38,320 bases of DNA. Source: a virus. Below, piece by piece: positions 1-8,300 of this stretch. The stretch is taken from positions 1-38,320 of the IMG/VR virus record IMGVR_UViG_3300047443_000092. One strand, 5' to 3'. Every line of letters starts with the position of its first letter. Position 1 is the stretch's first letter. A program made the translations under genes and the position numbers. The notes under the pieces were generated by a model. It saw only the letters and a program-made list of their open reading frames with translations. It was not told the origin of the DNA and made no database searches.

Positions 1-50
1 TGCATATGTTCCGCGCACTTCCAGCCGGGGTGTTACCACCCGCGGACGGG

Positions 51-126
51 GAGAGCGTAGCTCAGCTGGTAGAGCAACTGACTTTTAATCAGTAGGTCTC
101 GGGTTCGAACCCCGACGCTCTCACCA
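51..126 (+). tRNA. tRNA-Lys (anticodon TTT), prophage integration target
   Basis: The cloverleaf can be folded by eye. The acceptor stem GAGAGCG pairs with CGCTCTC, the D arm GCTC..GAGC follows, the anticodon loop CTTTTAA carries TTT, the T arm contains GGTTCGAACC, and the gene ends with an encoded CCA. The 3' part from position 79 onward is identical to a fragment near the right end of the prophage, so the phage copy restored the tRNA on integration. The gene should therefore be functional. Confidence 0.97.
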
Positions 127-127
127 A
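79..127. repeat. attL core, 49-bp direct repeat
   Basis: A 49-base segment running from the anticodon stem to one base past the CCA end is repeated perfectly at 37813-37861. The match ends abruptly on both sides. This is the expected footprint of a tyrosine integrase that uses the 3' half of a tRNA gene as its target. The copy here is part of the intact tRNA. Confidence 0.95.
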
Positions 128-150
128 AATTCAAATACTTAGATGGCGTC

Positions 151-190
151 GTGGGACTTTTTGGGACAGCCAGAAAGTCCCACAGTCCCA
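151..190. promoter_or_regulatory. Candidate integrase arm-type (or Xis) sites, left arm
   Basis: Four copies of a TGGGAC/GTCCCA hexamer lie just inside attL. Two are forward (152-157, 162-167) and two inverted (177-182, 185-190). The outer parts form a 10-bp inverted repeat, GTGGGACTTT at 151-160 with AAAGTCCCAC at 174-183. The same 10-mer AAAGTCCCAC occurs just inside attR at 37761-37770. Presence at both phage ends fits arm-type integrase binding sites. The folded form could also act as a terminator at the phage edge. This is an inference from position and repetition only. Confidence 0.55.
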
Positions 191-214
191 TGGACTGAAA
201 TCCCACCAGAAATG

Positions 215-496
215 CTACCACTTGCCGATAGCCATCTTGCCGCGCTGGGGGATGCGGTCGCCGGGCATGACGTAGATCACCCGGATTTCGCGACAGCCGC
301 AGCGCGGGCAACGGAGACGTTTCGCCAGGTCGGCGACCGGGAAATCACGGCCGCGCGTGGCGACGAGCGTCATCATGTCGAGGTTGTAGCTCCACTCGCA
401 CTTCGTCGCCGATCGGCCGTAGTCGATCATGCCTCGAGCGCATCGCGCCATGAGGTGCCAGTCAGCATTCCAAGCTTCGCCCAGCGTTTCGATCAT
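215..496 (-). CDS. Small zinc-ribbon-like phage protein, unknown function
   Basis: The product is 93 residues from the ATG at 496; a GTG directly before it at 499 is the alternative start, and neither has a clear ribosome binding site. A cysteine pair in CPRCGC near residue 63, together with two upstream cysteines near residues 19 and 33, suggests a zinc ribbon. Similar small proteins (TLGEAW..W.L start, CPRCG end) are, as far as I recall, common in rhizobial prophages, but no function is known to me. It is the last gene of the leftward late region, between the lysis genes and attL, a usual place for accessory genes. Confidence 0.7.
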   Translation of the reverse strand: MIETLGEAWNADWHLMARCARGMIDYGRSATKCEWSYNLDMMTLVATRGRDFPVADLAKRLRCPRCGCREIRVIYVMPGDRIPQRGKMAIGKW

Positions 497-554
497 CACG
501 ATCGAATGCCAGAACGAAATGAGAACATCAAGAGGGAATTGAAACGACCTGGCG

Positions 555-977
555 CTAGCGCAGGCTAGGGATCTGCCGATCCTGCCGGTCCTGGCGCACC
601 AGGATCTCGCGAACGACCTTCACATCGCCGTTCAGTTCGTTGACGGAGGAGGTCAGATCCTTGATCGAAGCGAGCACGGATCCGACGGATTGCTCGCTGG
701 CAGACATGCGGAAGCCGAGGGTCTTGAGGTCGCCATCTGTCATGGACTGCTTCTCCTCGACCGTCTTTAGCCGCTGATCAACGCGCGCCGCCGTCGTTTC
801 GGTCTGGACCATAATGTCCTTGCGCCAGTTCTGCAGCTCCTCGATGTCGCGGCTCTTGTTCGCCGTAACCCAAACGCCAGTGCCAATCGAGGAGGCGATC
901 GATAGAGCACCGACGAGCAGCATGACGCCGGTGTTGAAATTCGCCCCCATCTTCTTTGCGCGCTCCGACATCTGCAT
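555..977 (-). CDS. Membrane-anchored coiled-coil protein of the lysis region
   Basis: The product is 140 residues. One hydrophobic segment (about residues 17-38, GVMLLVGALSIASS region) is followed by a long charged helical stretch with heptad-like spacing (about 42-130). I chose the ATG at 977 because GGAG lies 8 bases upstream; a GTG at 1004 with AGGG upstream would add nine residues. The topology, an N-terminal anchor plus coiled coil facing the periplasm, is like an i-spanin, but a better spanin candidate lies upstream. It could also be a holin-associated or virion-assembly protein. It follows the lipoprotein gene by 37 bases and is probably co-transcribed with it. Confidence 0.7.
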   Translation of the reverse strand: MQMSERAKKMGANFNTGVMLLVGALSIASSIGTGVWVTANKSRDIEELQNWRKDIMVQTETTAARVDQRLKTVEEKQSMTDGDLKTLGFRMSASEQSVGSVLASIKDLTSSVNELNGDVKVVREILVRQDRQDRQIPSLR

Positions 978-1014
978 CGTATCGTCTCCGTTTTGATCAG
1001 TCACGGCAGGCCCT

Positions 1015-1227
1015 TCACTTCCGGCACATTGGATCCTTACCGCACTGGACATTGTGTGCGGCGACTTCATGAACGAACGGGCGATCGTTGGCGAAAATGA
1101 ATTCGCGTGTCGCGGCGCTCGGATGCAACGCGGCATAGCCTGCCCCGTCAATGGCACCCTTCGTCGCGCCACACGCCGTTAATAGCCCGGCACAGCTCAG
1201 GATCAGACATGCTCTGGACCTTTTCAT
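1015..1227 (-). CDS. Small lipoprotein, probable o-spanin (Rz1-like)
   Basis: The 70-residue product starts at the ATG at 1227, with AAGGAA about 8 bases upstream. It has a lysine/arginine N-terminus, a hydrophobic core and a lipobox LLTACG, so signal peptidase II should cleave before Cys19 or thereabouts. The first 80 bases of the gene overlap the end of the upstream membrane-protein gene (1148-1405) in another frame. Overlap of a small lipoprotein gene with an anchored coiled-coil gene, just after the endolysin, is the hallmark arrangement of Rz/Rz1 spanins, which fuse inner and outer membranes at the last step of lysis. It lacks the proline-rich stretch typical of lambda Rz1, and a mature chain of about 50 residues with a C-terminal cysteine pair is unusual. 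Confidence 0.75.
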   Translation of the reverse strand: MKRSRACLILSCAGLLTACGATKGAIDGAGYAALHPSAATREFIFANDRPFVHEVAAHNVQCGKDPMCRK

Positions 1228-1405
1228 CGGTGATGTTCCTTTCCTTGAGCTGGTTGAAAATGGCTTGTGTCTGTTCGGCCTGACCTTCGGCCTTGCCGAC
1301 CGCGACACCCTTCAGGTAGACGCCGCCGATCGCCGCCATGATCGCGAGAACGATGACGATCGGGATCCAGTTATCCTTGAGGAAGAGACCGATCACAGCG
1401 CCCAT
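1148..1405 (-). CDS. Inner-membrane anchored protein, probable i-spanin (Rz-like)
   Basis: The 85-residue product starts at the ATG at 1405, which shares its A with the endolysin stop (TGATG), so translation is likely coupled. A membrane segment spans about residues 13-31. A short helical region follows (GKAEGQAEQTQAIFNQLKER), and then a segment, MSDPELCRAINGVW, that resembles the C-terminal motif (MSD..LC..L.G) seen in small alphaproteobacterial phage lysis proteins. It is short for an i-spanin, but the partner lipoprotein overlaps its 3' end, which supports the assignment. A holin role cannot be excluded. Confidence 0.72.
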   Translation of the reverse strand: MGAVIGLFLKDNWIPIVIVLAIMAAIGGVYLKGVAVGKAEGQAEQTQAIFNQLKERNITDEKVQSMSDPELCRAINGVWRDEGCH

Positions 1406-2481
1406 CAACCTTGCTCCACTGTGCTGGTCGACTTCCACCAGCCGTAGAGCGCGTAGCTGGTCAGACCGACGCCGATGATGGCGGCGGCGGCCAACAGCAG
1501 CTGTGAGGCAACGTCGGCGGCCTGGAAGCCGGTTCCGGTCATCTGGGCGGCGGCATCGGAGATCTGTCCGCGCATGGTTGCCAGCAGTGCCACGGGCGCC
1601 ATGCCCTTTGCGGCGTTCTGGACGGCCGGCACGGCGCTGAAGGACATTGCCCCCGGCCGCTCCGTCGCCGTCACCTGGTAGGCCTTCAGGGCGGCTTGCG
1701 TCTGAGGTCCGGCAACGCCGTCGACCGTCAGGCCCTTGACCTGCTGAAGCGCCTTGATGCTGTCGCGGGTGGCCGGGCCGTAATCGCCGTCGACCTTGAG
1801 CGTGTAGCCGGCACGCACCAGCAGCGTCTGCAGCTCGCGGACGCCAGCGCCGGAGGATCCCATGCGCAGCATGCCGGTGGCCGGCGAGGGCGCCACAGCG
1901 CCGCCATAGGCCGCGAAGGCCTTCGCCATCTTGGTATCGTAGGCGTTGACCTTGTAGCTCGGCCCGTTGTAACCGCGCGCAAAGCCGGCCCAGTCCTGCC
2001 GCTCGATTTCGTCGAGCAGCCCGTTGCGCTCGATGAAGCGCACCATGACCTCGACCTGGTTGCCGAGACCGCCGCAGACGAACAGACGGAAAGCCTCGGC
2101 CGAGGCGAAGCCCAGCACCTTCCAATGCACGCCCATAACCTGGCCGACACCCCAACTGAGGGATGAGATCGCCGCGTCGCGATCGATGTCGCACATCGCC
2201 GAGAACATCCGGTAGCGGTCTTCCTGCAATTTCGGGTTCTTCACCCCGCCGACAACGGGGGAGGCCAGGCCGGCCTTGCGCGCCGCCGCCTGCTTTGCCG
2301 CCGGAACCAGCTTGTCGAAATAATGCCCCTCGATCCGGATCAGCGGCATGTCGACGCCCTGGATCCTGGTCGAGACGACGCCGCCGCTCTCGGTATCCAC
2401 CACGGCGCAGAGTGCTGCGGCCGGGATCTGGCGGGAAACGGCGATCGCGGCGATCGCGGAAATGGTGGCTGGGTTGAACAT
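1405..2481 (-). CDS. Endolysin: N-acetylmuramidase with peptidoglycan-binding domain and C-terminal membrane segment
   Basis: The product is 358 residues. Residues 1-195 match the N-acetylmuramidase family known as DUF3380/PF11860, with DTESGG (Glu31 as likely catalytic acid), IRIEGHYFDKL, SWGVGQVMG (109-117) and WAGFARGYNGPSY (164-176). Residues about 205-267 form a PG_binding_1 type domain (VRELQTLL...VDGDYGPAT...VDGVAGPQT). Residues about 327-349 are a hydrophobic segment ending in WW, followed by a short tail. The enzyme cleaves the glycan backbone of peptidoglycan during lysis. No signal peptide is seen. The C-terminal hydrophobic anchor is unusual and could hold the enzyme at the membrane until a holin acts. 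It lies at the head of the spanin genes. Confidence 0.9.
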   Translation of the reverse strand: MFNPATISAIAAIAVSRQIPAAALCAVVDTESGGVVSTRIQGVDMPLIRIEGHYFDKLVPAAKQAAARKAGLASPVVGGVKNPKLQEDRYRMFSAMCDIDRDAAISSLSWGVGQVMGVHWKVLGFASAEAFRLFVCGGLGNQVEVMVRFIERNGLLDEIERQDWAGFARGYNGPSYKVNAYDTKMAKAFAAYGGAVAPSPATGMLRMGSSGAGVRELQTLLVRAGYTLKVDGDYGPATRDSIKALQQVKGLTVDGVAGPQTQAALKAYQVTATERPGAMSFSAVPAVQNAAKGMAPVALLATMRGQISDAAAQMTGTGFQAADVASQLLLAAAAIIGVGLTSYALYGWWKSTSTVEQG

Positions 2482-2553
2482 GGACGGCTCCGGTGATGAT
2501 CGGAGCTGAGTTTAGAACCGTGTTGATAGGGTCAAATGCGGGGCGGCCCGCCG

Positions 2554-2814
2554 CTACTCGGCAAGTCTGACGTAATTCTCTTTGAATTCAACTTTGTCGA
2601 CCGCCGACAAAGCGCCGTCGTCATCTCGCACGATATAGTCATCGTCGACGATCGGCGTCCCGGCCGGGTCGATCACGTACTGGCGGAACTCGGAAAGCCG
2701 GATCTGTTTCGCGCGAATGGCGGAGAGCAGCCAATCCGGATAGGCTTCGGGATCGTTGCCATAATTGAAGCGGACTGCATCCACCTGCTTGCCGCTGATC
2801 TGGTATTTCGCCAC
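2554..2814 (-). CDS. Small conserved phage protein, unknown function
   Basis: The 86-residue protein is hydrophilic, with a compact beta-rich C-terminal half ending in DDDYIVRDDDGALSAVDKVEFKENY. The pattern DYIVR..G......F...Y is one I associate with small unassigned proteins found near tail and lysis genes of many phages. It sits between the tail spike/53-residue membrane protein and the endolysin. No catalytic motif, membrane segment or zinc site is visible, so no function is offered. Confidence 0.75.
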   Translation of the reverse strand: MAKYQISGKQVDAVRFNYGNDPEAYPDWLLSAIRAKQIRLSEFRQYVIDPAGTPIVDDDYIVRDDDGALSAVDKVEFKENYVRLAE

Positions 2815-2843
2815 GGGGATTTCCTATCTTTTGATGTTGAAAC

Positions 2844-3005
2844 TCAAACGAAAAACAGAAGTCCAAGCAGGATTCCGGCACCAACAAAAAGCGCTAGAAA
2901 CGCTACGGCATGCCAGCCGTCAAACTCATAATGCCACGTCATTGGCCCTATACGATTGATCTTCACGCCCATCGTTTCAACTTCCGTAGGTTCTACAATC
3001 TTCAT
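2844..3005 (-). CDS. 53-residue single-pass membrane protein, candidate holin
   Basis: A short reading frame begins at the ATG at 3005, ten bases after the tail-spike stop, and ends at TGA 2846-2844. The product has a soluble N-terminus of about 30 residues (MKIVEPTEVE..., WHYEFDGWH) and one strongly hydrophobic C-terminal helix (AVAFLALFVGAGILLGLLFFV). Size, single helix and position between the tail spike and endolysin fit a small holin or pinholin, but no family match can be claimed. The ribosome binding site is weak, and coupling to the preceding gene is possible. Confidence 0.6.
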   Translation of the reverse strand: MKIVEPTEVETMGVKINRIGPMTWHYEFDGWHAVAFLALFVGAGILLGLLFFV

Positions 3006-3014
3006 GCAAAAGCA

Positions 3015-5291
3015 TTAGCCGGTCTTCACCCTTGCGAAACACGCAACTTGCATGGTGATACCCGCTGCGGCTGCGACGACAACTCGAAATGCTCCGATGA
3101 TTTGTGACGACGACACAGCGGACACCATGAGGCCGGAAATTTGCAGATTTCCATCCAGAGTGCCACGGACCAAGTTTAGATTGACATCGGCAAGGCTCGG
3201 AGTGAATGCCAGACTATGATTGAAAGTAAAAGTTTTTAGCCCGGTAGTGGAAACGTCGATCGACGCTGACAGCACCAGATGCTGTTCCGTACGAAGGCCG
3301 CTGACGTTGCTGATCGTCGCTATGCCATCAACGTCATTAACGTTCGTGCCGTTGCCCGTGCAAGATCCACCGATGATCCGGATCGCCGTCGAGCCGGTGC
3401 GAATGTCATAACCGATCCCGGTATTGTTTCGCACGTCACAGCCCATGAAGCTGACTTCGTCGACGCTGTCGACGATGATGCCAGCCTGTGTGTTGTTTCT
3501 GGAAACCAATCCTACATAGGTATTGGTGTCGGCCTCGAGACCGGCGGCAGCATCCTGCCAAAGACGGAAGCCGGCATTATTGGCCTCCGCAATGCAGTTC
3601 GAAATACGCACATCCGGCTCGCTGATCGAGAAGCCGTCGCCGCCGATGCCCTGAGCCTTTCCGAATGCTATTTGCGCATAGCGGGTGATGGCACGCACGC
3701 CTTGCGTGTTGGCGATGTTGGTGCCCGTGACCTTGAAATCTTTCAGCGTCGAGACCTGATAGGGCACTTCGCCGGCAGTGCCGACCTGCAGGCGTATGCC
3801 GACCGTCGCCATAGGCCCGAAGCCTTTGACATGAATGTTGGTCGCCGTAACACCAGAACGAAGATCAAGCCCGGCCTGCCCCGTCAGCAAGCCAGTTGCG
3901 AGACCGAAGTTTTCGATATCGATCTCATCCACCACATTGCCATGCCCGGTGGCGGTATCATCCTTCCAATCGATCGCATCCGCTCCGGTATTGTAGCACT
4001 TCACCCGCCGAATAGAGCAGTTGATCAACGCGTCGCGCTGCATGCCGATCGCATAATACTGGCAATCGTGAATATACATGTCGTGCAGATGCACGCGGGA
4101 GCAGCCAGAGCTGACGGTGATGCCGGACCAGTGGTTTTCGTCGTCGCCTGGCAACGGCACGTTGTCACGATTTCCATCGATCTCGATATCACTGATGATG
4201 ACGTCTTTGACCGTGATGATCGTTTCTACACGCTGTCCGACCTGAATAAGATCAGCGGTCTCGCCATCGGCGAGCTTCAGGATCGTGCCGCCGGATCCGC
4301 GCAGACGCACATGGTCATTCATGATGGCGATGGCGCGCATATTTGCCCAACTGCCGGCGCCGGGATTGGTATTCCTGCAGAGCGCCGTTCCCTGGCCGAG
4401 CAGTACCGTTCCACCGCCTCGATAGGCGATATAGCTCAAAGCCGCATTGATCGGGGGTGCGCAGTCCGTGAACCCGTTGAGTTTGGCGCCGATGCTTTCG
4501 GCCCGAACGGTCGAGCCGGCGGGCTCCCACCAGGCGCCGTCGGCGGATTGCCATTTCATGTCGTGAGGAGGCTCGCTTGCCACCCAGCTCCAGACCTCGA
4601 TGCCGCCATCGCCGGCCTGGTCGTAGCCGGCAGTGACGACGCTGCGATATGTGGGAGGGAAGTGCACCAGCTTTGCCCCGCCAAGCGTGTCGACATAGGC
4701 GGTGCTGACCGAGTGATTGGCGGCGATCAGCGCTCTCAGCGCATTGTCGCCGGCGATGCGATCAAGCACCTCCTGATCGACGCGGCCACGCAATCCATTG
4801 TAGGTCTCGGCGCCATTTGCGAGGCCAAGGCCGTCGGTCCGCCAGATAAGAGGCTTGCCAGGATCGGGAAACGGGATCGGTAGAAGGTTGTTGCCGCCGT
4901 AAGCGACCTTCAGCGACCGGTCGATATCACGCTGCTGCTCCTGCTGAATGATGCGATTGCGATCGAATTCATCGTCCGTCAGCCTGGAGCTGAAGCGACC
5001 GTCGCGCACGATGGACGAAAGGCGGTCGAGGATCGCGCGGCCAAGCACGCCGATGACATCCCCGGCAGAACGGCCTGTCGCAAAATTTACCGCTCCACCT
5101 GTGGGGTCTTCAGCGCCTGCGATGTTATAGAGGGACGCATCGATTTCCACCCATTGCGAGGTCTGCAGCAACATGACCGCAACGTCGTCTTCTTGCTGAA
5201 AAGGGAATGGAATTGCGAACTGCGTCTGTCCGGCGCTGGCCGTATACTGACGAAAGCGACTATCAGGCTCGATCGGCAGGACTACGCTCAT
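3015..5291 (-). CDS. Tail spike / tail fibre protein with T7 gp17-like N-terminus and pectate-lyase-type beta-helix
   Basis: The product is 758 residues. About residues 1-135 resemble the virion-binding N-terminal domain of T7-type tail fibres (FRQYTASAGQTQFAIPFPF, YNIAGA, TGRSAGDVIGVLGRAILDRLSSIVRDGRFSS). From about residue 265 the sequence follows the pectate-lyase-3/right-handed beta-helix pattern (SIGAKLNGFTDCAPPINAAL...RGGGTVLLGQG). Many short repeats with N, G and small hydrophobics run to about 650, followed by a C-terminal beta domain. Such spikes bind and often cleave surface polysaccharide, so this is the likely host-range protein. Its ribosome binding site lies inside a hairpin (5295-5327). 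Confidence 0.9.
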   Translation of the reverse strand: MSVVLPIEPDSRFRQYTASAGQTQFAIPFPFQQEDDVAVMLLQTSQWVEIDASLYNIAGAEDPTGGAVNFATGRSAGDVIGVLGRAILDRLSSIVRDGRFSSRLTDDEFDRNRIIQQEQQRDIDRSLKVAYGGNNLLPIPFPDPGKPLIWRTDGLGLANGAETYNGLRGRVDQEVLDRIAGDNALRALIAANHSVSTAYVDTLGGAKLVHFPPTYRSVVTAGYDQAGDGGIEVWSWVASEPPHDMKWQSADGAWWEPAGSTVRAESIGAKLNGFTDCAPPINAALSYIAYRGGGTVLLGQGTALCRNTNPGAGSWANMRAIAIMNDHVRLRGSGGTILKLADGETADLIQVGQRVETIITVKDVIISDIEIDGNRDNVPLPGDDENHWSGITVSSGCSRVHLHDMYIHDCQYYAIGMQRDALINCSIRRVKCYNTGADAIDWKDDTATGHGNVVDEIDIENFGLATGLLTGQAGLDLRSGVTATNIHVKGFGPMATVGIRLQVGTAGEVPYQVSTLKDFKVTGTNIANTQGVRAITRYAQIAFGKAQGIGGDGFSISEPDVRISNCIAEANNAGFRLWQDAAAGLEADTNTYVGLVSRNNTQAGIIVDSVDEVSFMGCDVRNNTGIGYDIRTGSTAIRIIGGSCTGNGTNVNDVDGIATISNVSGLRTEQHLVLSASIDVSTTGLKTFTFNHSLAFTPSLADVNLNLVRGTLDGNLQISGLMVSAVSSSQIIGAFRVVVAAAAGITMQVACFARVKTG

Positions 5292-5294
5292 ATG

Positions 5295-5327
5295 AAAATC
5301 GCCTCGCTAGTGAAACAAGGCGATTTT
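5295..5327 (-). promoter_or_regulatory. Hairpin over the tail-spike ribosome binding site; possible attenuating terminator
   Basis: AAAATCGCCT (5295-5304) and AGGCGATTTT (5318-5327) form a perfect 10-bp stem with a 13-base loop, four bases before the tail-spike ATG on the leftward strand. The only purine-rich candidate ribosome binding site (GAGGCGA) lies in the downstream arm of the stem. A short T run follows the stem on both strands. The element could terminate part of the transcripts from the ejection-protein genes, limit spike translation, or both. Confidence 0.65.
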
Positions 5328-5353
5328 TTCATGAGCCTGATCAGGTCAACTCG

Positions 5354-8300
5354 TCATGGATGGAGTACTGGGCGGGGCTTTTTCTTCCGCTTCTCCCCGT
5401 CGAGGGCCAGGCCGCCCGCCTGTACCTGCGCGACCAGGTCGCCGGCAAAGGTATCGGACCCATCGGCAAGCGCGCGGTCGCGCAGCTCCGGCCACGTTTC
5501 GTTCACCGCGTCCGACGTCCAGACCTTGTTTTGCGCGAAGGCGGAGCCAAGCCGCTCGGCAAGCCTCGGGTTGATCGCCTCGAGCTCGCGGTAATAGCCA
5601 TCCTCGGGGATCTCGGTACGCTGCGCCCAGCCGGCAACGCCGGTTTCTTTCAGCGCATTCCTGGCCATCGCCATGGCAAGCGAAGAAAACACATCGTCGG
5701 CGGCAGTGCGCTCGGCCGAGGAGATCTGGAGAGGATTGCCATCGTCGTCGGTTAGCCTGCCCATGGCCATTTCGCGCCGCACCGTACCGATCGCCTGGAC
5801 TGCGCCACGGGCGCGGATCATCGGATGCAGCCGGCGAGCGTCGGCCGGCAGGCTCGAGACGGCGACATAGGCCTTGGCGATCGGCTCGAGCGTTGCATAG
5901 TAGTCCGCGGCGCCGGCACTGTCGCCGGCCTCCATCATGGCTTTCCAGCTCTTCACCTTGCCCTCGAGCGTGCCTTCGCGCTGGCCGACCATATCCCAGA
6001 ACATGGTGACGCTCTGGGCGCCGCGGCTGGCATCCTTGATGAAGCGGCGCGTGATCGGGGCGTCGTCCCAGGCAAAGCCAGGCGCGTCCGGCTGCGCCAG
6101 GTCGTAGAGCGCCAAGGCGTTTCTGCCCCAGGAGCCGAGATGCGCCGTGATCAGATGATCGATCACGACAGGCGGCTCGTTGAAGATACGACCGAGTTGC
6201 TTGGAAAGGGCGCTGGTGCGGGCCGTGTACTGCAGCCAGGGCTCGAGGCCCTGCAGCTGATCGGGCACGATCGGCGCACCGGTGAAGAGATCCTTGTTGG
6301 CCTTGAGCTCGAAATAGCTCTTGATCGCCGGATTGCCCTCGATCAGCGACGGCGGGGTGACGGTGAGGAAAATGCTGTCCCGCCAACGCCCCATGGCGGC
6401 GGGATCCTTCTTCGCCCAGCTATCGAAGAGCGCTTCGCCGAGATTGATGGCAATCGCCATTTCGAAGGGCTTCGGGATCGCGACCCATTTTTCGCCGTCC
6501 TTCACCATCCAATGCGTCGCCTTGGTGGTCTCGGAAACCTCGTCGTAATCCTCATGCTGGCTTTGCAGCGCATAGAGCGAGACGGAACCAGCGACGAGGA
6601 CGCCGAGCCGCGCCCAGGTCTTGACAGCAAGCGCCATGGCGGCGGTATCTTCAGGACCGGCCGCGACGCCGAGCATCTTGCGGGCAAGTGGCGCGATCAT
6701 ATGACGAGAGGCCTTGTCGAGGCCCTGCAGGCTGGCGTTCAGGAAGGGGATGACACGCGACAGCGCCGCCATGCCGGATCCGCGCCGATCGAAGTCGAGA
6801 TAGTCGCGCGCCTGCCAGGACGCTTCCAGGGTCGCCTCGTAGTCCGACAGGCCACGCGCCTTCGCTTCATCCTTGAAGGTACGAAACAGGCCGAGCCTGG
6901 TCGCAGTTTCGGCGATCTCGGCTGTCTCGAGCAATCCGCGAAAAGACGTGAGGCGATTGGCGAACCACCCCTTACGCTTGAGAGCGGCGAGATCGCGCTT
7001 TGCCATCGCCTCCGAAAGAGAGGCCGTTTCGGCGCCACCGGAAATTCCGAACATGCGGGCATAGGACTTCGCGACGTCACTGCCAATGATGTCGTCCGTG
7101 GCGCCCTGCAGGGTGGCTGCAACTCGACGAAACGGCTTGCCGTAAAGCACGGTCGCCATGAACTGGTCGCGTACGAAATTGGCGCCGATGAATTCCGGAG
7201 ACAGGGTAATGCCGGCACGCAACACGCGGGCAGGGATCGAGACCAGGTCGAGCCAGAAGTTCTTTTCGCCGCGGCCCATCATGGTGATGGCCTTGTACAT
7301 GTCCTGGCCGAATTTCCCATCAGCCAGGCGTAGCGCCTTCAACTGGCCGCCATCGCGGAAGAAGACGATCGGCTCGCCCTTCTCGTTGATCATCGCCGGC
7401 CGGAAGATCGCGGCCTTCTCCGAACCAACGGCGCTTTCCACCGCGTCGCGCAGCACGGTGATATCGGGAACCGAAAGACCCGCGTTCCTCGCCGCCGTTT
7501 CGACCGCCTCGAGCGGATCGATCATGCTCGCCCGCAGTTCCTTGGTCGGAATGATCTCGGCGATCGCGCCGGATCCCGGGCCGGCGTTGAGGGAAAGGCG
7601 ATGCAGCGCCTTGACGACATCGTTGCGGGCGATCGTCATATTGGTTTCATAGGCATCGGCCGCCATGCTCTCGAGCGGATTGATGACGTCGCGCTTCGAT
7701 CCCTTGAAGCGCTTGACCAGGCCGCCTTTCATGGAGCCGCCACGGTGCTTCTGAGCCGTGATCTTCATGTCCGCCTCAGAGGTGGAGAAATCGCGAAGGC
7801 CAGGCACATAGTCCTTGATCAACAGGCCGCGATCATAGGTCTCCTGGTCGATCAGGCCGGCGTCGAGCTTCTTCTTCCAGAGCGCCCGGCTGAACTCATG
7901 CGCCTTGTCGGCCGCGCTGACAAAGGCGGGAAATTCCTTCTCCAGCTCGGCGATGTTAGCGTGGTGATCGGCTTCCGTCAGCTTGTCGGGCGGATTGGGG
8001 ATATCGCCGGCGCGATAGCGCTCCCATTCGCCGACGGCGCGGCGCGACCAGAGATAGGCGCCGAATTGGCCGACCCGCTCCTCATCCCATCCGGAGAGCG
8101 CGTTCGGCTTGCCGGTTGCCTCGACGATCGCATCGCGAAGCGAAGGGCTTTCTGGGTGCATGCCGCGATAAGGCGCGACGCCATACATGACATCCATATG
8201 GCCGGCCGAATAGGCTCCCCGAGACATGCGGGCGAGCTTGTAGGGATTGCCCGACGTGTTGAGCTCGAGGTGCTGCCCCTTATTCTCGTAATGCAGATCT

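Noticed and set aside
33-311. Leftward 92-codon frame across the tRNA gene
   Set aside because: It is an antisense reading of tRNA-Lys and attL. Its segment VRTRDLLIKS is a well-known tRNA translation artefact.
3279-4883. Rightward 534-codon frame
   Set aside because: It is the complement of the tail-spike gene with no ribosome binding site or domain; long antisense frames are common in GC-rich DNA.
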